Both the position numbers and the translations under genes were made by a program. 64,000 nucleotides of DNA. It comes from Mycobacterium syngnathidarum. Lineage in GTDB: Bacteria > Actinomycetota > Actinomycetes > Mycobacteriales > Mycobacteriaceae. The notes below the pieces were generated by a model. It made no database searches, had not been told where the DNA came from, and was given only the letters and a program-made list of their open reading frames with translations. The DNA lies in contig NZ_MLCL01000093.1 in the NCBI RefSeq assembly GCF_001942625.1, forward strand, positions 124,001 to 188,000, read 5' to 3'. The first letter of the stretch is position 1. The number at the start of each line of letters is the position of its first letter. This document shows positions 44,338-53,915 of the stretch, piece by piece.

Positions 44338-44595
44338 TCACGGTTCAGCCACGGCGTCGAGCAACTTGAGGACCCGCGCGCAGGACAGCGGAGTCGCCAG
44401 AGCGTTGGTGCGCGGACCTGACTGCAGCGGGCGCTGAGATTCCGCATCGCGCGCGTCGTCGTCAGACTCGGCCCGGTAGGACGAGGGATGCCTGCGCTTG
44501 GCCGCGGCCAGCTCGCGCGAATAGCGCTGCGACGAACACCAGAGCGGATGCGTCGCCAGCTCGATGACCGTCGAACCGGCAGCTTTTGTCGCCAT
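44338..44595 (-). CDS. Small hypothetical basic protein
   Basis: 85 residues, no family recognised, no signal or membrane segment. It has a Ser/Arg/Ala-rich charged middle (SSYRAESDDDARDAESQR). Support is a good ribosome site: GGAGGTCA is 7 bases upstream of ATG 44595. It lies alone upstream of the L,D-transpeptidase gene, with about 100 bases between. It could be lineage specific. Confidence 0.5.
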   Translation of the reverse strand: MATKAAGSTVIELATHPLWCSSQRYSRELAAAKRRHPSSYRAESDDDARDAESQRPLQSGPRTNALATPLSCARVLKLLDAVAEP

Positions 44596-45044
44596 TTTCA
44601 CTGACCTCCGGTGGAGCTTCACGGCACTTCTGTTCAGTGCCAAGCGTGCTCGGCCAAGCTGAGGTAATGCATCGAGTTGGCCGTGGACACATTAAGGATC
44701 CCTCTTAATGACCTTTTACACACCGAAAGAACCGCGACAGAGACGCATTTCACACTCACGGATTTGACATTTTTCGCGGCGATGTTTGCTGTTTGGGCGA
44801 ACCTGCCGAACTGATCGAATGATCAAGATCATCGCCGCTTTCGCTGCCAGCTACCGAAGTTCGGCCCCCGCGCCGGGGCCAAGCGGAGAACCCGCCTGAT
44901 GGCGCGGCCAGAATCGCAGCATCTTCTTACATTCGCAAGAAACCCGCACGTGGGAAGCACGCATAAAGTAAGAGCGCACGCCAGCGAACGCGCCGCCGTT
45001 AGCCCCGTCGATGCGGAATCGTTACCTATCATTTAGCCTGTCCC
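44596..45044. other. 449-base non-coding, AT-richer region before the conservon
   Basis: No convincing gene. It holds a 7-bp-arm inverted repeat CATTAAG-gatccct-CTTAATG (44690-44710) and a TTGACA (44764-44769) that could be a -35 element. Three GATC copies lie close together at 44816-44834. The length suggests a long leader or complex promoter for the kinase-like gene at 45045. Confidence 0.5.
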
Positions 45045-47738
45045 GTGGCCGAGCCCCCTGCTGGAACGTCAATTAGCTCGGTGAAGGGTGGTACGGCTGT
45101 GGATGCACATGATCCGAGCGTCGGAGAACATGCGCGTCCGACCATGACTCCGGCGTCCCGCGCATCGATCGAGAGCTGGCCGCTGCGGTGGAAAGTCGCG
45201 GCGACCTTGGTGCTGCCGATCCTGCTGGCGGCCACCTTCGGCGCTGTCCGCATCTACAGCGAGTTGTCGGCCGCCTCGCGCTTGAACCTCGCCTCCGACA
45301 ACGCGGTGATCGTGGTGCCCGCTGTGGAGCTGGTCGACCGGCTCGACGGGTTGGCCTACGCCGCCGCGACCGGCGCACCGCTCGCGGAACCACTCGCACA
45401 GTTCGACGAGGCCTCGAAGACCCTCGACAACCTGATCACATCCGCCGAGTTCGACGCGACCGCCGCTGCACGGCTCACCACGGCATCCTCGACGGCCAAG
45501 ACGATGCGCGACGACCTCCAAGCAGGACCTCTGCCGCAGCGGGTGATCGCCGATCGAGCGTCCGACGTGGCGTCCGGAGTAATCTCCGCGATCGCGACGA
45601 CCACGGCAACGGTCGATGACCGCGTCGTACGACCAATTGCCGACCAGCTCGTGGACACCCTCGAGGCACAACGCGCGCTGACGACACAGCGGGTGTCGAT
45701 CGCCGCCCCCGATTTCGCCGATTCCGACGAGCTGCGTACCGAGGTGGCCGACGCGGCAGGCGCAGAGGCGGCGGCCATCGACCGCCTCGCCAGACTGACC
45801 GGCACGGACGAGGCCGCGGCGTTGTCCAAGGATTCCGACATCCGTCGCGACACCTACACGCAACCGTCCAGCGACAGCGTGCACGCGCCCGCGTTCACCG
45901 AGGCCATGCGAGCCAGCGTGGACCAATACCGCGCAATGACACAGCGCCTGTCCGCCGACCTCGACGGCACGCTGCACCACCGAGCCAATGTGTTGCGGTC
46001 GGACGCCCTGCGTGACACCGCGATCATCCTCGGTGCGGTTCTGGCCGCCCTCGTCTTCGCCCTCGCGGTCGGCCGCTCACTGATCCGGTCCATCGGCCGG
46101 CTCCGCCAGGGAGCCCTGCAGGTCGCGCAGGTAGAGCTGCCCGAGGAGATCGAACGCCTGAGCAAGGGCGGCGGGATGCCCGAGATCCAGGCGCTGCCGT
46201 TCCGGACCAACGAAGAGGTGGGTCAGCTCGCGCGCGCGATCGACGACATCCACTCGCAAGCGGTCCGGCTGGCCGGTGAGCACGGTGTCCGCCTGCAGAT
46301 CGGCGACATGTTCGAAACCCTGTCCCGCCGAAGCCGGTCACTGGTCGAGGAGCAGCTGGCTCTGATCGAGACCCTCGAGCTAGACGAGGAAGACCCGGCC
46401 CGACTCGACCACCTCTTCCGCCTCGACCACCTTGCGACGCGCATGCGCCGCAACGGCGACAACCTGCTGGTGCTGGCCGACACGGTGGAACGCCACCGCG
46501 CATTGGCCCCCGTCGCGCTGCCCGACATGCTGCGCGCCGCGATGTCCGAGGTCGAAGAGTATCGCCGCGTGCAGGTCGGGCACATGGCCGATGTCTCGAT
46601 CGCCGGCTCGGCCGCGGGCGATATCGGCCACCTGATCGCCGAGCTGCTCGACAATGCCCTGCGCTATTCGCCACCGGACTCACCGGTCATGGTGACGGTG
46701 GGGCGTGCCGTCGACGCCGGCCTGCTCGTCGAGGTGGCCGACCGTGGCCTGGGCATGTCCAAGGACGACCTGACCGCCGCGAACGAGCGCCTGGCGCTCG
46801 GTGGCGAGGTGACCTCCGAAACCGCGAAGCGAATGGGCCTATTCGTGGTCGGCCGATTGGCCCGACGTCACGAGGCCACGGTGCGGCTGCGGACCACCTC
46901 GGCGTTGACCGAGCGACCCGGCGTCACCGCCAGCGTGCACCTGCCGGGCACCCTGGTCACGCCCCTCGGTGTGGGCGAAACGCTGGACGATCTGCGCAAC
47001 GGCTCGTTCACCGAATCATCGCAACGGTCCGCCTCCAACGGGCGGGCCGCGGACACCACCGCCGGAACCGCCGCACTCGCCGCGACCAACGGCTCGCACA
47101 CCGCGTCGGAGCGGCCCGAACGTGGGCCGGACGCCCCGGCCCGGTCGACTGCCAGCGGACTGCCGAAACGCTCGCCCGGCGCCAGCGGTGTAACCGGCAT
47201 CCCGGCACCGCCGAACGGGCTGACCGCCCCGACACCGGCCGCAGCTCCTGAAGAACCCGAGCGTCCACAGCGCGGAAATCCGCTCTCCTACTTCACCTCG
47301 GGCAATTCCCATTCTGGCAACCCCAAGCCGCCGGCATCGGAACCCGCCCGACCCACCGAATCCGAGCAATGGCCGACCGAGGCGGACAGTTTGGAGAGCG
47401 CACCGATCTTCGAGCGGATGACCTCGGAATGGCTGATGGATCCGACCACTCCGGAATACCGAAACCGCGTGTGGGCCAGCGCCGCCGACGCCGGCTGGAC
47501 GGCCGCGGCGAAGGCCGTCGAGCAGGAACCCAAGCGGCACACCGCGTCTGGGCTGCCGATTCGCGAACGCGGAGCGCGCCTGGTTCCGGATGAGGCAAGA
47601 TCGGGATCGCAGGCCAGGGCCGAAGGGCCCAACGACCCCGCAGCCATCCGCGACATCCTGAGCCGACAGTTGGCCGGCGTACGCAGGGGCCGAGCCGAAA
47701 CCGATGCAGCACACAGCCGAATCGAAGGAGATCGATGA
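45045..47738 (+). CDS. Conservon histidine-kinase-like sensor (CvnA/Rv3365c-like)
   Basis: About 897 residues. The order is: membrane helix 1 ([20 protein letters not shown]), a ~260-residue exported helical sensor, membrane helix 2 ([20 protein letters not shown]), a HAMP-like linker, a dimerisation region ([20 protein letters not shown]) and an HATPase domain with N box [17 protein letters not shown]1 [12 protein letters not shown] and G2 [15 protein letters not shown] ~280-residue Pro/Ser-rich tail follows. The kinase-like protein heads the cluster; it resembles Rv3365c and Streptomyces CvnA. GTG 45045 start is uncertain; ATG 45144 is possible. Confidence 0.88.
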   Translation: MAEPPAGTSISSVKGGTAVDAHDPSVGEHARPTMTPASRASIESWPLRWKVAATLVLPILLAATFGAVRIYSELSAASRLNLASDNAVIVVPAVELVDRLDGLAYAAATGAPLAEPLAQFDEASKTLDNLITSAEFDATAAARLTTASSTAKTMRDDLQAGPLPQRVIADRASDVASGVISAIATTTATVDDRVVRPIADQLVDTLEAQRALTTQRVSIAAPDFADSDELRTEVADAAGAEAAAIDRLARLTGTDEAAALSKDSDIRRDTYTQPSSDSVHAPAFTEAMRASVDQYRAMTQRLSADLDGTLHHRANVLRSDALRDTAIILGAVLAALVFALAVGRSLIRSIGRLRQGALQVAQVELPEEIERLSKGGGMPEIQALPFRTNEEVGQLARAIDDIHSQAVRLAGEHGVRLQIGDMFETLSRRSRSLVEEQLALIETLELDEEDPARLDHLFRLDHLATRMRRNGDNLLVLADTVERHRALAPVALPDMLRAAMSEVEEYRRVQVGHMADVSIAGSAAGDIGHLIAELLDNALRYSPPDSPVMVTVGRAVDAGLLVEVADRGLGMSKDDLTAANERLALGGEVTSETAKRMGLFVVGRLARRHEATVRLRTTSALTERPGVTASVHLPGTLVTPLGVGETLDDLRNGSFTESSQRSASNGRAADTTAGTAALAATNGSHTASERPERGPDAPARSTASGLPKRSPGASGVTGIPAPPNGLTAPTPAAAPEEPERPQRGNPLSYFTSGNSHSGNPKPPASEPARPTESEQWPTEADSLESAPIFERMTSEWLMDPTTPEYRNRVWASAADAGWTAAAKAVEQEPKRHTASGLPIRERGARLVPDEARSGSQARAEGPNDPAAIRDILSRQLAGVRRGRAETDAAHSRIEGDR

Positions 47739-48190
47739 ACACCGGCACGCAACCACATGAACGGTCCGCGGGGTCTGCTGCAACACCGTCCGGGACCTCC
47801 GGCACCCTCGACTGGTTCGTGTCCAACTTCGTCCGCGACGTACCGGGTGTATCCCACGCGATCCTGGTGTCGGCCGATGGTCTGCTGATGGCCTCGAACT
47901 CTCACCTTCCGTCCGATCGTGCCGAGCAACTGGCCGCGGTCACCTCAGGTTTGGCAAGTTTGTCGACGGGCGCCGCGCGGTTGTTCGAGGCCGGCAACGT
48001 CCGTCAGTCGATCGTCGAGATGGACGACGGGTTCCTGTTGTTGATGGGTGTCGGCAACGGCTCGTATCTGGCCACCCTGGCCTCGATCTCATGCGATATC
48101 GGGCAGGTCGGCTACGAAATGGCGTTGCTGGTCGACCGGGTGGGCAAGACCGTCGAGGCGACGCCGCGCGGCACGCATGGGGCTCGATGA
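47735..48190 (+). CDS. Roadblock/LC7-domain protein (CvnB/Rv3364c-like)
   Basis: 151 residues. Roadblock fold: [59 protein letters not shown]. Such proteins are regulators of small GTPases; in conservons they act with CvnD. ATG 47735 overlaps the kinase-like gene stop (ATGA), with AAGGAG 4 bases upstream. Confidence 0.92.
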   Translation: MNTGTQPHERSAGSAATPSGTSGTLDWFVSNFVRDVPGVSHAILVSADGLLMASNSHLPSDRAEQLAAVTSGLASLSTGAARLFEAGNVRQSIVEMDDGFLLLMGVGNGSYLATLASISCDIGQVGYEMALLVDRVGKTVEATPRGTHGAR

Positions 48191-48564
48191 CCCTGAGCAT
48201 GGACAGACCCGAGCAGAAGCGGGCCGCCAGTCGCGCGCGCCCGTACACCCTGACCGGCGGACGAACCCGCGCGCGGGTCGAGGTGCCGATCGAGGCTCCG
48301 GTGGAGGCCCTGCTGCCGGCCGGTGAGCTCGACTGCGCGCCCGGCGACATCCCGGCCGTCATCGTCCGGTTGTGCGACAACCGTCCGTCGATCGCTGAGA
48401 TCTCGGCATATGCCGGCCTACCCATCGGCGTGACCCGGGTGCTGGTGAGCGATCTGGTGGACAGCGGTCACCTTCGTGTTCACGCCACCCTGACCGACCG
48501 CTCGACCGTTGCAGAACGGCGCCTACTGATCGAAAGGACCCTCAGTGGCTTACGCGCACTCTGA
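48187..48564 (+). CDS. DUF742-domain protein (CvnC/Rv3363c-like)
   Basis: 125 residues with the DUF742 winged-helix-like pattern: [20 protein letters not shown] and [20 protein letters not shown] then [22 protein letters not shown]742 proteins are the third member of conservons, likely coupling roadblock and GTPase. ATG 48187 overlaps the roadblock gene stop by 4 bases and the GTPase gene by 20 bases. Confidence 0.9.
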   Translation: MTLSMDRPEQKRAASRARPYTLTGGRTRARVEVPIEAPVEALLPAGELDCAPGDIPAVIVRLCDNRPSIAEISAYAGLPIGVTRVLVSDLVDSGHLRVHATLTDRSTVAERRLLIERTLSGLRAL

Positions 48565-49129
48565 CTCCGGCCCCACGGTGTCTTCGACGAAGATCGTGAT
48601 TGCCGGCGGCTTCGGTGTCGGCAAGACCACGTTCGTCGGCGCCGTGTCGGAGATCGTGCCGCTGCGCACCGAGGCCCTCGTCACGAACGCCTCGCAGGGC
48701 CACGACGACCTCGAGGCGATCCCCGGCAAGGAGACCACCACGGTCGCCATGGATTTCGGCCGCATCACGATCGCCGACGACCTGGTGCTGTACCTGTTCG
48801 GGACACCCGGGCAACGGCGGTTCTGGTTCATGTGGGACGACCTGGTCCATGGCGCGATCGGCGCCGTGGTGCTCGTCGACACCCGCAGGCTCGAAGACAG
48901 CTTCGCGGCCGTCGACTTCTTCGAGGCCCGCAGCCTGCCCTTCCTGATCGCTGTCAACGAGTTCGACGACTCCCCGCGCTACAACATCGAGGAGCTGCGT
49001 GAGGCACTCTCGGTGTCCCCGAACGTGCCCATCATCACCGTCGATGCACGGCAACGCGATTCCGCCAAGAATGCCTTGATCGCCATCACGTCGTTCGCGC
49101 TGGAACGACTTCCGTCCTCCGCTTTCTAG
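48545..49129 (+). CDS. Small GTP-binding protein of the conservon (CvnD/Rv3362c-like)
   Basis: 194 residues, Ras-like fold. P-loop GGFGVGKTTF (about residue 21), the switch region with FGTPGQRRFW in place of DTPGQ, and a guanine motif NEFDD instead of NKxD. It cycles between GTP and GDP forms. In M. smegmatis the related MfpB is a GTPase in the mfpEABCD set, whose MfpA pentapeptide-repeat protein blocks fluoroquinolones at gyrase; no pentapeptide gene is found here. GTG 48545 start. Confidence 0.9.
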   Translation: MAYAHSDSGPTVSSTKIVIAGGFGVGKTTFVGAVSEIVPLRTEALVTNASQGHDDLEAIPGKETTTVAMDFGRITIADDLVLYLFGTPGQRRFWFMWDDLVHGAIGAVVLVDTRRLEDSFAAVDFFEARSLPFLIAVNEFDDSPRYNIEELREALSVSPNVPIITVDARQRDSAKNALIAITSFALERLPSSAF

Positions 49130-49171
49130 ATCCAACCGCCCGTCAGTCTCACAGTCTCGAGGAAACCTGTC

Positions 49172-49963
49172 ATGAACCACCAAGTACATCACTTCGACAT
49201 GGGCCTCTGGCTGCTGTTCCTGGCGTACGTTGTCTCGGTCACCGGCTCGGTCGTCGGCCTGGCCTGCACCCGGTGCGGTGCCAGGGCAACCAACGGACGC
49301 GATCGGCTCCGTTGGCTGGTCATGGCCTCGGTCGCCATTGGCGGGGTTGGTATCTGGCTCATGCACTTCATCGCGATGCTCGGCTTCACGATCCCGAACA
49401 GTACGGTCCGGTATCACCTCGGCTGGACGATCGCGTCGGCGGTCATCGCGATCGTCGCGGTCTTCGTCGGGCTGATCACCATCGGCCGCGAGTTCGAGCT
49501 GCGTCGGCTGCTGGCCGGCGGCGTGATCACCGGGCTGGCGGTCGCGGTCATGCACTACACCGGCATGTGGGCCGTCCAGATGCAGGGCACGATGACCTAC
49601 GACACCACCCTGGTCGTCCTCTCGTTCGTGATCGCCGTGGTCGCGGCTACTGCGGCGTTGTGGTTCACCCTGGTCCTCGAATCGCGCGGCCTGCGGTTCG
49701 TGGCCGGCCTGGTGATGGGCGTGGCCGTCACCGGCATGCATTACACCGGTATGGCCGCGGTGCGGGTGAACGTCGATCACACGATGCCGGTTCCCAGTGG
49801 GCCCGAGGTGTTCTCGTTCCTGTTCCCGGTCTTCGTGATCGGCCTGCTCGCGCTCGGCGTCCCGATCACTGCCGTGATGCTGGCGCCTGATCCCGATCGC
49901 AGCTCCGAGCAGGACGAAGCCGAGTCACGCCCCGTGGCGGCGCCGGTCGGCCGGCACCGCTAG
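49172..49963 (+). CDS. MHYT-domain membrane protein
   Basis: 263 residues, about seven membrane helices. The MHYT repeats appear as LMHFIAMLGF, VMHYTGMWAV and GMHYTGMAAV. The domain is proposed to bind metal at its conserved Met/His and sense O2, CO or NO. No GGDEF/EAL output domain follows, so it is a stand-alone sensor or partner. ATG 49172 has GAGGAAA upstream; 42 bases separate it from the GTPase gene, consistent with being the fifth gene of the operon. Confidence 0.88.
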   Translation: MNHQVHHFDMGLWLLFLAYVVSVTGSVVGLACTRCGARATNGRDRLRWLVMASVAIGGVGIWLMHFIAMLGFTIPNSTVRYHLGWTIASAVIAIVAVFVGLITIGREFELRRLLAGGVITGLAVAVMHYTGMWAVQMQGTMTYDTTLVVLSFVIAVVAATAALWFTLVLESRGLRFVAGLVMGVAVTGMHYTGMAAVRVNVDHTMPVPSGPEVFSFLFPVFVIGLLALGVPITAVMLAPDPDRSSEQDEAESRPVAAPVGRHR

Positions 49964-49974
49964 CCCTCGCACCG

Positions 49975-50457
49975 CTAGGCGATCAGCGCGTCGATCTGAT
50001 TGATCGCCGACGAGGCGCCCTCGACCACACCCATGTCCAGCACCTGCTGAAGCGCTTCGGCGGACTCGTAGGTGCTCACGTAGACCGCGCGGGTGCCGCC
50101 GTTGTGCTCGGTGAAGGTGTAGACGTTCTTGGACACCGGCATATCCGGGTTCGGGTTGAAATCCTCGTCGGCGAAACCGTCATCGAATGCGAAGCTCGTC
50201 GGCTCGTCGACCGCCGTGACATCCCAGTACCCGGCGTACTTCTCGCCCTCCGGGCCGGTCATGAAGTACGTCATGCGTCCGCCCGGGGCCAGGCTGTGGT
50301 CGACCACCGTCGCCGGGAATGTCGGCGGGCCCCACACCTTCTCCAGCTGACGCGGGTCGGCATACACCTGCCAGATGCGCTGCACCGGCGCGGCAAAGTC
50401 AGCGGTGATGGTCAGCGTGAGGTTGTCGAGATCGTGTTGAACGTCGGTCACGGGCAT
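49975..50457 (-). CDS. SRPBCC/AHSA1-domain protein
   Basis: 160 residues with the AHSA1 pattern: LTITADFAAPVQRIWQVYAD then PRQLEKVWGPPTFPATV, MTYFMTGPEGEKYAGYW, and a final helix VLDMGVVEGASSAINQIDAL. Binds hydrophobic ligands; function unknown. It is 3 bases from the upstream ArsR gene, and the ArsR-SRPBCC pair is a common arrangement. Confidence 0.9.
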   Translation of the reverse strand: MPVTDVQHDLDNLTLTITADFAAPVQRIWQVYADPRQLEKVWGPPTFPATVVDHSLAPGGRMTYFMTGPEGEKYAGYWDVTAVDEPTSFAFDDGFADEDFNPNPDMPVSKNVYTFTEHNGGTRAVYVSTYESAEALQQVLDMGVVEGASSAINQIDALIA

Positions 50458-50460
50458 GGT

Positions 50461-50799
50461 TCAGTCCTCCTTGGGATCTGTTGCGATCAGTTCATCGATG
50501 CGTGCGATGCGGCCACGCCAAACCTGTTCCAGCTCAGTCAACATGGACGCCACCGACCGCACCGCCTCCATGTCACCGCTGGCCAGCTGCTCACGACCAT
50601 TGCGTCGCTTGGTGATTAGCCCGGCCTTCTCCAGCACGGCGACATGCTTCTGCACTGCCGCGAAGCTCATGTCGTACTTCGCCGCGAGCACTGAAACCGA
50701 GTGCTCGCCCGCCAACACCCGGCGCATGATGTCCCGCCTGGTCCGATCGGCGAGCGCGTGAAACAGGGCGTCCGCCCGGTCCTCGTCACTCTCGGTCAC
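50461..50799 (-). CDS. ArsR-family transcriptional regulator
   Basis: 112 residues, winged helix: ALFHALADRTRRDIMRRVLA then VSVLAAKYDMSFAAVQKHVA and VLEKAGLITKRRNGREQLAS. No metal-binding Cys motif (no CxC), so the inducer is not a thiol-bound metal of the classic type. GTG 50799 is preferred over the upstream TTG 50814, which lies in the palindromic operator. It is co-transcribed with the SRPBCC gene. Confidence 0.88.
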   Translation of the reverse strand: MTESDEDRADALFHALADRTRRDIMRRVLAGEHSVSVLAAKYDMSFAAVQKHVAVLEKAGLITKRRNGREQLASGDMEAVRSVASMLTELEQVWRGRIARIDELIATDPKED

Positions 50800-50805
50800 A
50801 GATCC

Positions 50806-50831
50806 AACATACAACCGATCGGTTGTATGTT
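50806..50831. promoter_or_regulatory. 26-bp perfect palindrome, ArsR operator
   Basis: Left arm AACATACAACCGA, right arm TCGGTTGTATGTT, no spacer. It lies 7 bases upstream of the ArsR start. Size and position suit an ArsR-family autoregulatory site. Confidence 0.8.
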
Positions 50832-50923
50832 GTCAAGGGGTGGTCGCGGCCTGCATGGCTGAGCCGACGCGTTGCTCGATGCGCAGCGGCATACCGACCA
50901 GATGCATCGGATCGCCAACGGCC

Positions 50924-51370
50924 TCAACCCCAATAGGAGAAGCTGCACACCGGCTTGACCTCGGTCTTGAACGAGACCAGTTTGTCGCCGTCCATGATGA
51001 TCGAGCAGCCGAGTGGTTCACTTCCGCCGTCGGCGGCCACTTCGGACTCCAGCTTCTCGTAGACCGAGTACTGCTTCTCCCAGGGCAGCATCACACTCGA
51101 CTCGGTCTGCTCCTCGCCGCCGTTGATCCGGTAGCGAATCGTCACGGGGGCGGTGCCGCCGGTAACCCTCATCACCGCCGTCCCGACCGGCGCGCCGGTC
51201 GGCTCCGCCGCCGTGGGCGACTCGGTTGTCGTGCGAGTCGGTTCGGACGCATCCCGCGAGGACGCCGCGGCGCTGGTGGTTTGCGCCACGGGCGTTCCCG
51301 TGGTCGTACTGCACCCGGCGACCAGCGCGACGCCGACAATTACCGCGGCCAGACCCTTGAGCAAACGCAT
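50924..51370 (-). CDS. MmpS-like lipoprotein
   Basis: 148 residues. A lipoprotein signal is clear (GLAAVIVGVALVAGCST, Cys 20 in the lipobox AGC). A Ser/Thr-rich linker follows, then an MmpS-like beta domain (VTIRYRINGGEEQTESSVML, PWEKQYSVYEKLESEVAADG) with a Cys pair (LGCSIIMDG, PVCSFSYWG). MmpS proteins assist MmpL transporters, but no MmpL is adjacent here. ATG 51370 is preferred to the longer frame. Confidence 0.78.
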   Translation of the reverse strand: MRLLKGLAAVIVGVALVAGCSTTTGTPVAQTTSAAASSRDASEPTRTTTESPTAAEPTGAPVGTAVMRVTGGTAPVTIRYRINGGEEQTESSVMLPWEKQYSVYEKLESEVAADGGSEPLGCSIIMDGDKLVSFKTEVKPVCSFSYWG

Positions 51371-51556
51371 ACCCGACCCTACGACGGGTTGAGGTGAGTC
51401 CGGACCGGAAATTCGCAGCATTCACCGGGCTGAGCAAAACGCCTGAACGACATCAGCCGATGTCATATATTGACCCGGCATGTGTTCGCCGCGGGCGGTG
51501 TCCCCAACGCCGTCGGGTGCTCACAGCGTCGGGGAATGTCAAGGGGGACATCGGTA

Positions 51557-53395
51557 ATGGCGCACAGTTCACGTTGCCCGGAGAACGCCAGACGTCTGCC
51601 GCTGCGGTACGCGCTGTCGGTCGTCGCCATCGGTATCGGCATCGCCGGCGCCAGTGCGCACCCGGTGGCGTGGGCGGATCCCGGCGCCACCGGTTCGTCG
51701 ACGTCGTCTGGTTCATCGACGTCGTCGGCCTCATCGGGGCAGACATCGAATCGCTCGAGTGCGGGAACCAGCCGCGGACCCAAGAAGCCGGCTGACCGGC
51801 GTGGAACAGGACCGAAGCGGCCTTCACCACCGACGAAGACCAGCGCGTCCGACACCGCCGGCAAAGCCGGCAAGACAGCTCCCGACACCGCCGCGGACGA
51901 CGGTGACGATTCCCCCACCACGCTGCCGAATTCGGCAGCGCCGCAGCAGGAATCAATTGCGCAGGCCGTGCGCGAAAAGCTCCGCGACACCAAGCCGGCC
52001 AAGTCCGACTTCTCGCACCGGAACACAGCGAAGAGACTGGTAGCGGTTGCCCCGTCCGCGGCGCCCGAAACCGAAACCGATGAGATCCGTTCGGCCATAG
52101 CGGCGCCGACGCGCAAGATCGAGCCACCGGCGAGCACGCCCGCGCTTCCGCAGCTCGTCGCGGTCCACCAGACCGCCCCGGAAACGGCCCCGAACACCGT
52201 CCCGGCCACCGCCAAGGTCGCGGCGGTCACCACCACCAAGACGACGCCGGAGCCCCCACAGCCGTTGTCGCCGATCGCCAAGATCGCCGAGCTGCCCGGC
52301 CGCATCGTCAACACGGTGTTGCAGGTTCTCGACATCACCGTTTCGGCCAACGGCCCGACGAGCCCGATCAACTTCGCGCCGATCAACGACGCGGTATTCG
52401 CGGCGTTCCGCGAGATCGAAGGCAAGCTGGGACTCACAAAAACGCCTGACGTGCAACCGGTTCCGCCGGCCATGACCTACAACGGCCCGACCACCGGCAA
52501 GACCCCGACGGTGTCGCAATTCCTCAACGCCGCGACCGCCGCGTACACGTGGGGCAGCACCCCTGGCGACCTGAAACCGTTCGTCGTCGACGGCAAACAG
52601 ATGGAATCCACCAATGTGCTGACCGGCATGTCAGGCAAGGCCTGGGTGACGCCCGAGGGGCAGATCATCATCGCCTATCAGGGCACCACCGGGGGGACGA
52701 ATCTGCTCCACAATCCACTGATCCTGGTTTCCCAGGTGGTAACCGACACCCAGGTGATCTTCACCGACACCACCCCGCAGGCATTCACCGACGCCGTGGC
52801 CTTCCAGCAGGAGGTCGAGACTGCGGCCATCGAGCAGGGCTACCGCAGGGAGGACATCTTCGTCACCGGACATTCACTCGGTGGCTGGGAAGCGTCATAT
52901 GTCGCCCAACAAACGGGCGTGGGCGGCATCGGATTTGAGAGCCCCGGCCTCAACAGCACGGTGCCCGGCAACGGCGCAGACTCGGGTTTCGTCAACATCC
53001 TGACCTATGGCGACACCGCGGCCTATTTCTCCACCGACCTGCCCGGCCTCCAGCCGTTCGTGCCGGAGTACGTGCCGGGCGGAGGAACCAAGCCGCACTA
53101 CGGGTCGATCGTGATGATCGGTAATCCCGAAGCCGCCTACCCGCTGATGAACTCGGCGGCACTGCTGAGCACCGGGCCGATCGGCGCCGCAATCTTCGTC
53201 GTGGACATCGCGGTCAACTTCCTGCAGTACCACCTGCCCGGCATCCAGGCCTACCACCTGGGCGTCAACCCGGATCCCGGCGTAGTGCCGTGGCTGGGAA
53301 ACGCATCGGGTCCGGTCAACGCCGACTATGCCGATATGACCATTCCGGAACTGCAGAAGGCGGCGTCGGACGCGGGGACGTTGATCAGGCCATGA
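51557..53395 (+). CDS. Secreted lipase-like alpha/beta hydrolase
   Basis: 612 residues. A signal sequence (ALSVVAIGIGIAGASAHPVA) is followed by a Ser/Thr/Pro-rich region of ~230 residues and a class-3-lipase-like domain: IIIAYQGTTGGTNLLHN (about 370), the nucleophile in VTGHSLGGWEAS (Ser about 440) and possible His in PHYGSIVMIG. Likely surface or exported. ATG 51557 is about 10 bases from AGGGGG; ATG 51536 is an alternative. Confidence 0.8.
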   Translation: MAHSSRCPENARRLPLRYALSVVAIGIGIAGASAHPVAWADPGATGSSTSSGSSTSSASSGQTSNRSSAGTSRGPKKPADRRGTGPKRPSPPTKTSASDTAGKAGKTAPDTAADDGDDSPTTLPNSAAPQQESIAQAVREKLRDTKPAKSDFSHRNTAKRLVAVAPSAAPETETDEIRSAIAAPTRKIEPPASTPALPQLVAVHQTAPETAPNTVPATAKVAAVTTTKTTPEPPQPLSPIAKIAELPGRIVNTVLQVLDITVSANGPTSPINFAPINDAVFAAFREIEGKLGLTKTPDVQPVPPAMTYNGPTTGKTPTVSQFLNAATAAYTWGSTPGDLKPFVVDGKQMESTNVLTGMSGKAWVTPEGQIIIAYQGTTGGTNLLHNPLILVSQVVTDTQVIFTDTTPQAFTDAVAFQQEVETAAIEQGYRREDIFVTGHSLGGWEASYVAQQTGVGGIGFESPGLNSTVPGNGADSGFVNILTYGDTAAYFSTDLPGLQPFVPEYVPGGGTKPHYGSIVMIGNPEAAYPLMNSAALLSTGPIGAAIFVVDIAVNFLQYHLPGIQAYHLGVNPDPGVVPWLGNASGPVNADYADMTIPELQKAASDAGTLIRP

Positions 53396-53812
53396 TCAAG
53401 CAGTAGCGGCTTGCCGCTGAATCTCTTCCGCGGCTTCCTGTTTGATCTGATCGAATTGCGCGGCCATGGCCTCGGCCAGCGCGGTCGCGCCGGACAGCGG
53501 CCGGATCATCACCATGAACTCATCGATCTTGCCGTCGTCATCGTGGTGCAGGAAGTCGCACCCGGTGATCTTCTTGCCGTCTACCGTGGCCTCGAAGACC
53601 AGCGCATGGTCGCGACCCTCGGCATCGGCGATCTCGCGGATGTAGCGAAAGTCCTTGAACACCCGCATGACTCCGCGCAGGATCGCCGCGGTGATCGGCT
53701 TGCCCGGATACGGCTTGAAGGCGACCGGGCTGGTGAACACGACATTGTCGGCCAGCAGTGCTTCGATCGCGGCCTCGTCACGGGCCTCCACTGCCTCGCG
53801 GAACGGGTGCAT
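53396..53812 (-). CDS. NTF2/SnoaL-like protein
   Basis: 138 residues with the cone fold: FREAVEARDEAAIEALLADN, VVFTSPVAFKPYPGKPITAA, ALVFEATVDGKKITGCDFLH and HDDDGKIDEFMVMIRPL. Function unknown, family includes ketosteroid-isomerase-like enzymes. ATG 53812. Its stop abuts the lipase stop. Confidence 0.85.
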   Translation of the reverse strand: MHPFREAVEARDEAAIEALLADNVVFTSPVAFKPYPGKPITAAILRGVMRVFKDFRYIREIADAEGRDHALVFEATVDGKKITGCDFLHHDDDGKIDEFMVMIRPLSGATALAEAMAAQFDQIKQEAAEEIQRQAATA

Positions 53813-53915
53813 GCGACACCTTCCTCACTCGATTCATCGGCTAGCGGCGATGCTATGCGCGACGCGATGACCTAGTCAACATTTTGATTAATCACTTCGC
53901 TGCTAGCATCGGCTC

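Noticed and set aside
44829..45032. A 67-codon open frame on the minus strand in the conservon leader.
   Set aside because: No ribosome site at its ATG, a Cys/Arg-rich sequence without domain character, and an A/T-rich context suited to a promoter.
48542..49780. A 412-codon open frame antisense to the GTPase and MHYT genes.
   Set aside because: The frame crosses two well-supported plus-strand genes and encodes Asp/His/Arg-rich low-complexity sequence.
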